DNA of 64,000 nucleotides. Origin: CAZRCZ01 sp964598765. Lineage in GTDB: Bacteria > Sumerlaeota > Sumerlaeia > MVZB01 > JAJFLK01. Below the pieces are notes generated by a model. It was not told the origin of the DNA. It was given only the letters and a program-made list of their open reading frames with translations, and searched no databases. The stretch spans positions 3,791 through 67,790 of the forward strand of contig CAZRCZ010000024.1 in NCBI GenBank assembly GCA_964598765.1. Reading direction: 5' to 3'. Of this stretch, positions 16,118 through 25,800 are shown in pieces. A program made the translations under genes and the position numbers. Every line of letters begins with the position of its first letter. Position 1 is the stretch's first letter.

Positions 16118-18668
16118 GCGTCATGTGCCGGGAGACGGTCTCCGGCTTGAAATCCGCCGCTTTCGCATGAAACCAAAGCGGAGCGTATTTGCCATCCAAC
16201 CACAGTTTCACTTGGTCGTCATAGTGAGGACTCTTGAGATTTTCGCTCTGACCGCCGGGATAAACGCCGACGCTTCGTCCCAAATCGCCGAGGTCAACCA
16301 CCTGACGCCACGACGCGCCGATGGTCACGGGACCACCCGTGCTGTTGCCCGGATTGAGCGTGTAGGGTCCGCCATGCACCGGCATCCCAGCGCGCGCGGC
16401 CATCGGATTGGGCACGATGGGATTCAACCGGAGTTTGTTGACGTTTCCCCATTTCCAACCATTCGGATCAGGTCCGTTCTTCTCGCTCAGCTCCTTGATC
16501 GTCGCCATGAACGACTTCTTCAATATGTCGTCGCGCGTTTCGCGCTCCGGCGTCGTCCGGTCGTCGAACCAAATCGAATTGGGATTCTCGCGGGTGAGAT
16601 ATTCCAAGACCTCGATCTCGGGCTCGCGTTTGTTGTCGCCGGTGAAGCCCCAGCTTCCCTCCGGCTGTTTAATGTTGCGCGATTTCCATTCGTCGTCCCA
16701 CACCGCCGAGCGATAGGCGTCGAACCACTTGGCGTAGATCGTCGGGGCGCTTTTCTCGGGAGCGCACTCGCAATCCCACGCGCGCAAAAGCTCCATTGCG
16801 GCTTTCACCGTCGCGTCGCCGTAAGGAGCGCGGTCATAAGCCGCAACCAATACCGGCGTGATGACCTCCGCCGATTTATCATGCGCGTCGTATTGAAACG
16901 CCTGCATGTCCTCGAACGAAATTTTTTCCTTCGAGGCGAGCAGATCGTTGATCCGCCGCGTCCGGTAGCTGGGGTCCCACATCCATCCCAAATAATATGG
17001 ATAGCCGACCGGAGCCGGGCGGCCGTTCGCGCTGGCGAGATAACCACGCGGCGGATTCACCGAAATCGGCAACTTCTCGCGCGGGATGTAACCGATCCAA
17101 TCGTAGTCGCCCGACGCGCCGTCCACCGGAACGCGCCCCTTGCCGCGCGCGCGGATCGGCAAATCGCCGTGCGGCGCGATGGCGATGTTGCCGTCCACGT
17201 CGGCGTAAATCATGTTGAGCGCGGGGAGGTTAAGATACTTCAATCCTTCGACAAAATCCTTGAGTCCGCGCGCGCGGTTGATTCCGCCCAGCGCGCGTCC
17301 GTCGGCGGTCAGACCCAACCCCGTCCACGCGAGCGCGATGACCTTGTCGCCGACTTTGTCAATTGGCCCATGCGCGGTGGATTGAATTACGATCTCGCGC
17401 GGTTCGGCTCCGCGAATCTTGATCGTCTCCTTGCGCTCGACGAGGGGCTTCCATTCTCCCTTGTGTTTGTATTGTTTGGGATTGTCGGGATTGAGCGTCT
17501 CGATGAAGTAATCCACCGCGTCGGCCTGCATATCGGTGATTCCCCACGCGATCCGGTCGTTATGACCGATGATGACGAACGGACAACCGGGAAAGGTGAT
17601 GCCGATGACGTTAAGCCCCGGCGCGACCAGATGCGCCGTGTACCAGACCGAGGGGATTTGCAATCCGAGATGGGGATCATTACAAAGGATCGGTTTGCCG
17701 GTCGTGGATTTCGCGCCTGAGATGACCCAATTGTTGCTTCCGACGGCAATACCGGTTCCGTTCGCCGCGGCGGATTTCAAACGAGCCATCAGTTCGAGAT
17801 AAATCGCGCATCCGATTCCGGCGCGATGCGAGGCCATTTCCCCTAAAGCCAGAACGTCCGAAGAGAGGGATGAAGAATGAGGGATGAGGGATGAATCCGA
17901 GATTTGGGATTTCAGATTTATAGTCGCGGAATCGGCAACGGCGTCACCCGACGCTTTTTCGCCTTCCGCCTTTCGACTTTCGCCTTCCCCCTTCTGCGGC
18001 GGCCAAGTCGGAACGGTCGCGATCTCGTAGGGGCGTTCTTCAGGCCAGAGTTCCTCCGCCGCGTCAACCCCCAGTGTCTCAACCATCATCCCGAACCAGA
18101 GATCGGCGTCGGTTCCTCCCTGATCCCAACCCATGTATTTGAGAAACGCGATGCTGTCGGCGGGAACCCACGGCGCGGGTTGGAGTCCGAGCGCCTTGAA
18201 AACCGACGGAAGATTTTCGGCTCCGAGTTCCTTGATCTTCGCGTTGACGCCTTCGGCGTAGGCGGCGAAGGCCCGCTCGGTTTCCGGTCCGAGCAACCCG
18301 CTGGTCATGACCTCCTCCGACGTTTTTCGGATGCCGAGCTTGCGCATCAGAATATCGGATTCAAGCTCATCCTTCCCCGCAACCTCGGCCAAAGTCCCAG
18401 CGGCCCGCCGCCGCATCATTTCCATTTCCCAAAGCCGCTCGCCGGCGTGCAGGTAGCCGAGCGCGCGATAGGCGTCCTCCGGGGTGTTGGCGTAGATATG
18501 AGGAATATCGAACGAGTCGAAAACGACTTCGACGGAGGATTGAAGACCCGATAAAACGGCATGGTCGGAATTTTCGGCTATCGAAACGCGAAGCGAGCAG
18601 ACGCCGAACAATCCCCATCCCAACAGGATCGCCGAATTGCGGACCGATTTTGAAAACCGAGAAGACAC
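16104..18668 (-). CDS. Penicillin acylase family N-terminal-nucleophile hydrolase
   Basis: The 854-residue precursor starts with a hydrophobic signal-like stretch (SAILLGWGLFGVCSL). The alpha region contains VVFDSFDIPHIYANTPEDAYRALGYLHAGERLWEMEMMRR. The beta subunit should begin at Ser311 in VGSNNWVISGAKSTTGKPILCNDPHLGLQIPSVWY, the autocatalytic cleavage and nucleophile site. The family hydrolyses amide bonds, for example of beta-lactams, acyl-homoserine lactones or N-acyl amino acids, in the periplasm. Residues about 226-269 are low-complexity and appear to derive from an interspersed repeat; they fall in or near the spacer that is usually removed during maturation. Confidence 0.92.
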   Translation of the reverse strand: MSSRFSKSVRNSAILLGWGLFGVCSLRVSIAENSDHAVLSGLQSSVEVVFDSFDIPHIYANTPEDAYRALGYLHAGERLWEMEMMRRRAAGTLAEVAGKDELESDILMRKLGIRKTSEEVMTSGLLGPETERAFAAYAEGVNAKIKELGAENLPSVFKALGLQPAPWVPADSIAFLKYMGWDQGGTDADLWFGMMVETLGVDAAEELWPEERPYEIATVPTWPPQKGEGESRKAEGEKASGDAVADSATINLKSQISDSSLIPHSSSLSSDVLALGEMASHRAGIGCAIYLELMARLKSAAANGTGIAVGSNNWVISGAKSTTGKPILCNDPHLGLQIPSVWYTAHLVAPGLNVIGITFPGCPFVIIGHNDRIAWGITDMQADAVDYFIETLNPDNPKQYKHKGEWKPLVERKETIKIRGAEPREIVIQSTAHGPIDKVGDKVIALAWTGLGLTADGRALGGINRARGLKDFVEGLKYLNLPALNMIYADVDGNIAIAPHGDLPIRARGKGRVPVDGASGDYDWIGYIPREKLPISVNPPRGYLASANGRPAPVGYPYYLGWMWDPSYRTRRINDLLASKEKISFEDMQAFQYDAHDKSAEVITPVLVAAYDRAPYGDATVKAAMELLRAWDCECAPEKSAPTIYAKWFDAYRSAVWDDEWKSRNIKQPEGSWGFTGDNKREPEIEVLEYLTRENPNSIWFDDRTTPERETRDDILKKSFMATIKELSEKNGPDPNGWKWGNVNKLRLNPIVPNPMAARAGMPVHGGPYTLNPGNSTGGPVTIGASWRQVVDLGDLGRSVGVYPGGQSENLKSPHYDDQVKLWLDGKYAPLWFHAKAADFKPETVSRHMTLGAK
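17862..17993. repeat. Repeat-derived segment inside a coding gene
   Basis: On the plus strand this stretch reads gaatgagggatgagggatgaa, then gagatttgggatttcagatt, then cgccttccgcctttcgactttcgcc. These short iterated phrases resemble dispersed intergenic repeats, such as the iterated gaaggacgaagg run near 37137. It is translated in frame as about 44 residues of the acylase precursor (KSQISDSSLIPHSSSLSS at its end). Confidence 0.5.
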
Positions 18669-18757
18669 GAGGAATTCCTCCTATATTGTTCCATGTGTTT
18701 CCGTAAAATCCGTGTCCCATTTTTTGAGCATGGAGTTCACGGATTACACGGATTTCA

Positions 18758-19600
18758 TTACATGAAATGGCGACGTTGCTTGTTGCCTTGGCGAAAATTT
18801 TGAATGTCGGCGGCGCGTTTGAGAAGCGTCCCCACGAGCGGGACGTTCTGCCGGTCGGGGATGACTTCGGCGTGTTGTAGCGCGCCGATCCAATTCAGCA
18901 ATTCGCTCGTCGCGGGAGGCTTCTCGTAGCCTCGGCTCCGCAATTCGTAGAAGATGGTCAACGCCGCGTCCACCAACTCCTTGCTCGCCTCCGGGTAATG
19001 CAGTTTGATGATCTCCCGCATTTGATCCTGACTGGGAAACGCGATGTGGTGGCAGTAGCAACGGCGCAGAAATGGATCGGAAAGCTCCCGCTTGGCGTTG
19101 CTCGTGATGATGATGACGGGACGGATCGACGCCTTGACCCGTTCGTTGACCTCGCGGATCGTGAACTCGCAATCCTCGAGCACGTCGAGCAGGTTGTCCT
19201 GCACGTCGGATTCGGTCTTGTCAATTTCGTCCAACAGCAGAACGACTTTCTTGCCCGCGCGGAAAGCGCGCCCGATGGGACCCCAAACAATATAGTCGTA
19301 GAAATTCTGGACGTTGCGCCCCGTGTCGCCGGGGCCGAACCGCGCGTCGTTCAGGCGGAGAACCGTGTCCTGCGTGTAGCAGGCTTCTTCCCCTTTGATC
19401 GTGGATTTTGCGCGAAGGATTTCGATCTCCATGTCCAAGGCGCGCGAGACCTCGAACGCCAGTTGGGTTTTGCCCGTTCCGGCTTCTCCGGTCAAAAGCA
19501 AAGGCTTCTCCATGACCAGCGCGATGTTGACAATCGCCTGCAATTCCGGATCGAGATAATAGCGGTCGGTTCCCTCGAATTTCAGCTTGTGGTTGCTCAT
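18758..19600 (-). CDS. MoxR-family AAA+ ATPase
   Basis: The 280-residue protein has Walker A GEAGTGKT, Walker B VVLLLDEIDK, a sensor-1 block PVIIITSNAKRELSDPFLRRC and the arginine-finger-type RRC after it. MoxR ATPases act as chaperone-like remodelling factors and usually sit next to a VWA-domain (DUF58 or CoxE-like) gene. None is adjacent here; the downstream neighbour is the acylase gene 89 nt away. ATG 19600 is supported by AGGAG 5 nt upstream, rather than the longer frame to 19651. Confidence 0.9.
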   Translation of the reverse strand: MSNHKLKFEGTDRYYLDPELQAIVNIALVMEKPLLLTGEAGTGKTQLAFEVSRALDMEIEILRAKSTIKGEEACYTQDTVLRLNDARFGPGDTGRNVQNFYDYIVWGPIGRAFRAGKKVVLLLDEIDKTESDVQDNLLDVLEDCEFTIREVNERVKASIRPVIIITSNAKRELSDPFLRRCYCHHIAFPSQDQMREIIKLHYPEASKELVDAALTIFYELRSRGYEKPPATSELLNWIGALQHAEVIPDRQNVPLVGTLLKRAADIQNFRQGNKQRRHFM

Positions 19601-19770
19601 CGGTTCTCCTGCTCCCATCTTCTTTTCCCGAACACATTGACCTGAGATCATACGAAATCGCGTGAAGCGCGGCTAGTCTATTGTTTTTCGGAAAAATCCT
19701 GATGCAGGTCCGCTGGAACCTGCTATCCTGAAAATTCCCTCATCGCCTCCCCATGAGGGAGACGGCATTC

Positions 19771-20748
19771 ATGTCTTCATCCACCAGCCAACCTTGCGCG
19801 CTCGTCACCGGCGTCACCGGACAGGACGGCTATTATCTGGCGCGGCTGTTGTTGGGTCGCGGGCATCGGGTCATCGGCGGAACGCGAAATCCGCAAAGTT
19901 TCGCCGCGCGGGAAATGGCGCAAGAATTGCCCGCCCTTGAGCCTGTTGAATTCGATCTGCTTAAGCCGGAGTCCCTTCGCGCGGCGCTGAACGCCGCGCC
20001 GCCGAATGAAATTTATCATCTGGCGGCGATGAGTTCCGTCGCGGAGACGTGGGAGAATCCCGTCCAAGCCGTCCGAAGCAACACCGAGGGGACGCTCCAT
20101 CTATTGGAGGCCATCCGCCACAATTGCCCGGAGACTTTTTTGATTCTCGCCGGATCGGGAGACTGCTTTGATCACGAGACGGCTGGAGCGCGCGGAATCA
20201 ATCCAATCACGCCGCTCCTTTGCACCAATCCCTATTCGATCTCCAAAGCCGCCGCCATGCAATTCGTCCAATCGTATCGGCAACAATTCGGATTGCGGAC
20301 GTCGGTCGCCATTCTAATGAACCACACGTCGCCCCGAAGACCGCCGGCTTTTGTGGAAAGAAAAATCGTCCGGCAGGCGGTGGAAATCGCGCGCGGCAAA
20401 GAAAGGAAATTGGTCTTGGGAAGTTTGGAAACCGCGAGGGATTGGTCGTGGGCCGAGGACATCGTCGAAGGGATAGCCGCAATTGCGGCCAAGCGGATTT
20501 CGCGCGATTTTGTGCTGGCGTCGGGGCAAGTTCACACCACCGGCGATTGGGTGCGGCTCACGTTCGAGCGATTGGGACTCGATCCTGCCGAAGTCCTTGA
20601 GATCAATCCCGCCGAGTTGCATCGCGGGGATCGGCCGCATACGTTCGGCGATATTCGACCGGCCGAATTGGAATTGGGATGGATGCCCAAGACAGGCTTT
20701 GAACAAATTGTTGAGAGGATGGTGGATCACGAGCTACGGATGGGTTGA
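19771..20748 (+). CDS. GDP-mannose 4,6-dehydratase-like SDR epimerase/dehydratase
   Basis: This 325-residue extended SDR has ALVTGVTGQDGYYLARLLLGRGHRVIGGTR at the start, the form of the NADP-binding motif seen in GDP-mannose dehydratases. It also has EIYHLAAMSSVAETWENP, the active-site NPYSISKAAA (Tyr-x-x-x-Lys), NHTSPRR and RDWSWAEDIVEG. The family converts GDP-mannose to GDP-4-keto-6-deoxymannose for deoxyhexose synthesis. GAGGGAG 9 nt before ATG 19771 favours it over ATG 19753. The sugar nucleotidyltransferase 700 nt downstream fits a surface-sugar role. Another NDP-sugar 4,6-dehydratase specificity is possible. Confidence 0.85.
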   Translation: MSSSTSQPCALVTGVTGQDGYYLARLLLGRGHRVIGGTRNPQSFAAREMAQELPALEPVEFDLLKPESLRAALNAAPPNEIYHLAAMSSVAETWENPVQAVRSNTEGTLHLLEAIRHNCPETFLILAGSGDCFDHETAGARGINPITPLLCTNPYSISKAAAMQFVQSYRQQFGLRTSVAILMNHTSPRRPPAFVERKIVRQAVEIARGKERKLVLGSLETARDWSWAEDIVEGIAAIAAKRISRDFVLASGQVHTTGDWVRLTFERLGLDPAEVLEINPAELHRGDRPHTFGDIRPAELELGWMPKTGFEQIVERMVDHELRMG

Positions 20749-20766
20749 ATCTCCAAATGCGATGTG

Positions 20767-20788
20767 GCACAGCCGCCCTCGGCTGTGC
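20767..20788. terminator. Hairpin between convergent genes, also a repeat
   Basis: gcacagccg-ccct-cggctgtgc is a perfect 9-bp stem with a 4-nt loop between two convergent stops (20748 and 20799). It lacks a T-run, so termination is uncertain. The same sequence context, gatgtggcacagcc, recurs in reverse at 29661-29688. Confidence 0.4.
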
Positions 20789-20798
20789 AGGAAGAGAT

Positions 20799-21320
20799 TC
20801 ATGGCTTTGGCTCATCCCTTGGAGGATGAGGAATCCAACGGGACGTGGTCGCGCAATAGCGGCGATAGGATTCCCCGAATTTTTTTTCCAGCACCGGCTC
20901 TTCATAAAAGAGGACGAAGAGATTGAAGATCGTGAGAAAAGAGGCGGCGTAAACCGCCATAACCCACGATCCGAAAAGCCACGCCTCGCCGATCAAGATC
21001 AATATGATGCCGACATACATCGGATTCCGGACGTAGCGGTAAAGTCCGCGAACGACGAGTTCCTTGGGGGGATCAATCGGCGCGGGAGTTCCGCGTCCCG
21101 CGAAGACGAAATCAAACGCACACCGGAGAAATATCAGAAGACCCATGAGCATCGGGAAAAAGGCGGCGGCATGAAGCAAATCCAAATCGCTTAATTGCTG
21201 AAGGGAATTTTTCGGCAATATCCCGAGCGGAATGAAAACGGTCGCCGAGCCGGGGACCAAGAACGTGAAGATTACGGTCTTGATCGCAGGACCAATGGGA
21301 GAAGGCGAGGATTGTTCCAT
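20799..21320 (-). CDS. Isoprenylcysteine carboxyl methyltransferase (ICMT/PEMT)-family membrane protein
   Basis: The 173-residue protein has about four hydrophobic segments and the family signature GLYRYVRNPMYVGIILILIGE, followed by FYEEPVLEKKFGESYRRYCATTSRWIP. These membrane enzymes use S-adenosylmethionine to methylate lipids or other hydrophobic substrates; bacterial members are mostly uncharacterised. It converges with the dehydratase gene and is divergent from the nucleotidyltransferase gene. Confidence 0.85.
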   Translation of the reverse strand: MEQSSPSPIGPAIKTVIFTFLVPGSATVFIPLGILPKNSLQQLSDLDLLHAAAFFPMLMGLLIFLRCAFDFVFAGRGTPAPIDPPKELVVRGLYRYVRNPMYVGIILILIGEAWLFGSWVMAVYAASFLTIFNLFVLFYEEPVLEKKFGESYRRYCATTSRWIPHPPRDEPKP

Positions 21321-21334
21321 GTATTTTTCCCTTT

Positions 21335-21448
21335 CTTGCTCTTGCTCTTGCTCTTAATGTTGCTCTTTCTTTGATCGCTCTTCCAGAGCGATTGAGGAAA
21401 CATCGGATCATTTTAGAGCAAGAGCAAGAGCAAGGGTAAGAGCAAGAT
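21335..21448. repeat. GCTCTT/AAGAGC inverted repeat
   Basis: The left arm is ttgctcttgctcttgctctt, the right arm agagcaagagcaagagcaag, separated by an AT-richer centre with a second small hairpin (gatcgctcttccagagcgatt). It fills the divergent intergenic space, so it may overlap both promoters. Confidence 0.65.
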
Positions 21449-21452
21449 AAAG

Positions 21453-22178
21453 ATGGGAAAAAGCGGAAAAGAACCTCAGGTTCCGGCGGGAACGAGGGCG
21501 GTCGTGTTGGCCGGAGGGAAGGGGACGCGGTTGCTTCCCTACACCACGCTTTTGCCCAAGCCGTTGGTTCCGGTCGCGGATCGGCCGATTCTTGAACACG
21601 CCTTGCGGAATTTGAAAAAGAGCGGATTCCGCCGCGTCACGCTTTGCGTGGGACATCTTGCGGAATTGATCCGCGCGTTTTTCGGCGACGGCAAAAAATG
21701 GGGGCTTCAACTCGACTATGCCATCGAGGATCAACCGCTCTCGACCATCGGCCCGCTGGCGTTCGTGCAGGACCTCGGCGAAAATTTTCTGGTGATGAAC
21801 GGCGATGTTCTGACCGATCTTCATTTGGCGGACGTCTTTTTCTCGCACTTGAAATCGGGAGCCGATCTGACCGTCGCCGCGCGGCGACGGGAGGTCAACA
21901 TTGACTACGGCGTTCTCGGCTACGATCCCAAAACCTCGCGCGTCGGATCGTTCACGGAAAAGCCGAAGATTCCCTATGACGTTTCGATGGGAATTTACGT
22001 TTTGAATCGGCGCTGTCTGGATTTGGTCAAACCCGGACGACCGATGGGATTCGACCAATTAATGTTGGAACTACTCAAAAGGGGGCGTCGGGTCATGGCT
22101 TATCCTTATGCGGGCAGGTGGCTCGACGTCGGCCGCCCGGAAGATTTTGAATTGGCGCAGGATTGGGATCGAAAATAA
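21453..22178 (+). CDS. Sugar-phosphate nucleotidyltransferase (mannose-1-phosphate guanylyltransferase type)
   Basis: The 241-residue protein has the NTP-binding signature AVVLAGGKGTRLLPYTTLLPKPLVPVADRPILEH, the catalytic-metal region FLVMNGDVLTDL, and then SFTEKPKIPYDVSMGIYVLNR and WLDVGRPEDFELA. It forms an NDP-sugar from NTP and sugar-1-phosphate. It is short and lacks a C-terminal beta-helix, as in mannose-1-phosphate or glucose-1-phosphate types. With the nearby dehydratase it may supply GDP-mannose, but the nucleotide and sugar are inferred. Confidence 0.87.
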   Translation: MGKSGKEPQVPAGTRAVVLAGGKGTRLLPYTTLLPKPLVPVADRPILEHALRNLKKSGFRRVTLCVGHLAELIRAFFGDGKKWGLQLDYAIEDQPLSTIGPLAFVQDLGENFLVMNGDVLTDLHLADVFFSHLKSGADLTVAARRREVNIDYGVLGYDPKTSRVGSFTEKPKIPYDVSMGIYVLNRRCLDLVKPGRPMGFDQLMLELLKRGRRVMAYPYAGRWLDVGRPEDFELAQDWDRK

Positions 22179-22183
22179 AAAAA

Positions 22184-22294
22184 TGCGAAACGAAGCCAAT
22201 TTGAACAGGGATGGACGGGATGAATAGGATGAAGAATCAACCGCCAAGACGCCAAGAACGCCAAGAAAAAAAATTGCGAAACGAAGCCAATTTG
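22184..22294. repeat. 20-bp direct repeat bracketing a 71-bp insert
   Basis: tgcgaaacgaagccaatttg occurs exactly at 22184-22203 and 22275-22294. The 71 bp between them hold ccgccaagacgccaagaacgccaag, a member of the dispersed cgccaag-type repeats. The layout resembles an insertion flanked by a duplication of its target. Confidence 0.6.
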
Positions 22295-22394
22295 GAGGCG
22301 GGAGCGTTGATTTGGTTTGAGATGGATCATTCGATCTTCAAGAAGCCGCAGATTATTCATTAAGGAGGGAGAAGGAGAAAGATAGAGATCATGG

Positions 22395-22766
22395 AAAGGC
22401 TCCGGCGACCGATTTGCCGGTTGGATTATGGATGGAGGGGCGTTGCAGGGCGATTCCCTTGGAGGACCTTATGGACCCGTAGCGGACCTGAAATTCGTGG
22501 GACAGGCACGCGGACGAATCCCCGCGAGACGGTCCCCGAGTTTCCCGCGTTTTCCACCCAGCCGCAGGAGCGGCGGAAGTAATCCAGCCCCAACCGGAAG
22601 GTTGGGGATACAAATCCCCTCGCACAAGATCAAGCTCCGGCAGGAGCGACATAAATCAAACGGAATATATCGCCCCTCCCGGGGCTTGGACGATTTTACG
22701 GTTGTTCCTCGCGTCCCCATGCTTCCGCATGGGGCTAAAATTATTTCGCCGCTGACGCGGCATTGA
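22395..22766. repeat. Composite palindromic repeat block upstream of the Rhs gene
   Basis: No gene is credible in 22179-22766. The block contains several short hairpins: ccggcgaccgatttgccgg, ccccaaccggaaggttgggg, cgcccctcccggggc and ccccatgcttccgcatgggg. It ends in ccgctgacgcgg and a stop codon (22764-22766) that is in frame with the following Rhs reading frame. It looks like an interspersed repeat that landed at or inside the Rhs gene. Confidence 0.6.
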
Positions 22767-22886
22767 GATTCGCGGTACAGGTTACGAAGCGAGAACACAG
22801 CCGGGGCCGGCGGTGGAACGAGCACGGACGACGCCGTTCCCGCCACCGCGCCAGTTGAGGGAGCCGACACCTCCACTTATGCAAAA

Positions 22887-25800
22887 TTGAGCGATCCCGA
22901 AGCCATTGCCGTCGGCCCTGATGGCAATCTCTACATCACGGACCATATTTCAACCACCAATCCCGACCGCTTCCGCATTCGCCGCATTGCGCCATGCGCT
23001 CCCGGCGATTTGATTGAAACAATCGTCGAACTTCAGACAGGGTCGCCGGTTTATGAAACGGGCCCGATCAACGACCTCGCGTTCGGTCCGGACGGGAGTC
23101 TCTTTTTCGACACGAAAGTCAGGCTCTATTCGAATCCATCCAGCTTTCAATACTACGATAAGGTGCGCCGACTCGATCCGCAGGGCAACCTTACCGATTA
23201 CGCGGGCGGTACGACACAGCTTCCCTACAGCACCGGTGACGGGGGGACGGCGACGCTTGCGACCTTTCAATCCAACGGCATCCAAACCCTTTCCTCCGAC
23301 AGGATTGGGAATCTGTATGTCGGAGACGCTCAACGGGTTCGGGTCATTTCGCCGGACGGAATCATCCGGTCGGCGGCCGGTTTGGGACCCCTCGGCGGGG
23401 GTAGAGCGGGTGATGGCGGACCCGCATCGGTGGCGCAAGTGGACACCCCCGCGGGTCTTGCCGTGGCGCAGGACGGAAAACTGTATCTTTCGGGAGGCGC
23501 AGTCGGTGATATAGCGGTGCGGTCAATTGCTCCGCCCGACGCGTTGACGGTGCCGGAGTCAACTGACGTTCAAGTTCCCGCCGAGGATGGAAGTCAGATT
23601 TACGTCTTCGACGCTTCGGGGCGGCATCTGCGGACCGTGGACGCGCTGACCGGAGTTCCCTTGCTGACGTTCCAATATGGGGATTTCACGGATGAAGGGT
23701 TCGACCACGTGCAAAGAGTCACTGGGATCACCGATGCCGACGGAAATGTCACGCAGATTTCGCGCGATGGCGCGGGACACGCCACGGCCATCACAGGACC
23801 GTTCGGGCAGACGACCGCGCTGACGCTGGACTCCAGCGGCTACCTGTCACGGATTGAAGCGCCGGGGGGCATCGCGCATCAGTTCAGCTACGATACGGGA
23901 GCCAATCTTGGATTGATGACCCTCTACGCCAAACCCAGCGGCTCGGCGTCGAGCTACGAATATGACGCGCTGGGGCGGCTGACGCGCGACGTCGCGTGCG
24001 GATCGTGCGGGACGGAGAAAAGACTAACCCGTAGCGAGATTGACGAGACAAGCTTTGCGGTGGACGTTACGACCGCGCTTGGGCGAACGACGCGACACGA
24101 AGTTTATTTCCAATCCGCGTCCGGAGTGACGTTCGAACCGAAGGACGTTCTGCATCGGATTGTGCGTCCCGCCGAAGGGGGCTCGTATCATATTGTCTCA
24201 AGGAGCGATGACAGCGAACTGTTAACAATGCCCGGCGGCACCAAGATTGAAACGTTGGTTGTCGCGGATCCGCGATTCGGAATGCTGGCGCCGATCACCA
24301 AGAAGATAACTTCGACCTTGCCCTCCGGGCTGAGTTATGACGTCGCAATGGATCGCCAAGTCGCTTACGTCAACGGCGATCCCGCGCAGGGATTGGCCTC
24401 CCAAACGGACACCCTGACTTTCAACAATCGAACGTATTCGACGCAGACGACCGCCGGCCCGGGGACGAATTGGACGGAGACATGGACTTCGCCCCAAGGG
24501 CGTCAAACGGTTACCCTGATGGATCCGCTGGGGCGGACGCTGCGCCATGCCCCACCGGGACTTCATCCGCGCGATTATGTTTACGATGCGCAGGGGCGCG
24601 TGAGCAGCATTTCGGTTGGACCATCTGGAAACGCGCGCGCCACTGGGTTTGATTACTACAACAATGCTTCGGTTTTTAACGGTTACCTGAGCAGGATCAC
24701 CGACCCCTTGGCGTCGGAAGCCGGTTTCAACTACGACGCGATGACTGGCCGCTTGAGGGAAGTTGTCCTGCCGACGCCCGCCGGAGCGACCGAAACACCT
24801 CGGATTCAATTCCAACAGGACGCCGACGGCAATGTGACATCTCTGGTTCCGCCGGGAGGACTGACGCATCAGTGGCAATATGACCCTCACGACCAATTGG
24901 TGGAATATCGCCCTCCCATCGTTGCCGCACAGGCGACGACGGCCAACTACGCCTATACGGACGATGGAGAGACGGCGAACTTCACGTGGCCGGACGGGAG
25001 AAACATTGAACTTACCTATGATTCAAAAGGGCGGACGACGGCGCTCAATCTTCCGGGCGACGGCTTGACCTACACCTATACATACGACGATTCGAAAGGC
25101 CAACTTCTCGAAGCCTTTGCGCCGGACGGCGGCGGATTAAGCGTTCAAATAGACGGCCTGCTACCGACGCAGGTGAGTTGGCAGGGTGGAAGCATAACCG
25201 GAGCGATCCGCCGCGCCTATGACGCGAATTCCGTTTTTACATCATGGCAGGTCAACAACCTGACGCCGATAGCCGTTCAATTTGACGCCGACGGGCTTTT
25301 GACCCAAACCGGTAATTTGGCGATCACGCGCGATCCGGGCAACGGATTGATCACTGCGTCCACGCTGGGCCGGACATCTGAGGCCTACCATTTCAACGGA
25401 TATATGGAGGTGGAGGATTATCAAGCCGCTCTGGATGGAGCCGCGTTCTTCGAGGAACAAATAACGGGGATAGACGCCGTCGGTCGCATCACGCAAAAGA
25501 CCGAGACGTTTACTCTGCCGACCGGAACGGAACAACATGATTATTCATACACCTATGACGCGCTCGGGCAATTGACTCGGGTCGTCGTTGACGGAGACAC
25601 CGCCAATCCGATCTCTTACAGTTATGATCTCAACGGCAATCGTCTTGGTTACACGCCTCGATCCGGCCCTGATTTGTTCGGCATTTACGACGAACAGGAT
25701 CGGTTGACGAATTATGGGGCCAATTCCTACCAATACCACGCCGACGGAACCTTGCGGACGAAAACGACCGGCGGCGTCGGAACGACAACTTACAATTACG

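Noticed and set aside
19704..19723. Hairpin gcaggt-(8 nt)-acctgc before the dehydratase gene
   Set aside because: Short stem with no T-run and no match to a known riboswitch or attenuator.
22428..22766. 112-codon frame upstream of the Rhs gene
   Set aside because: It is made of palindromic repeat sequence; no start signal and no domain.
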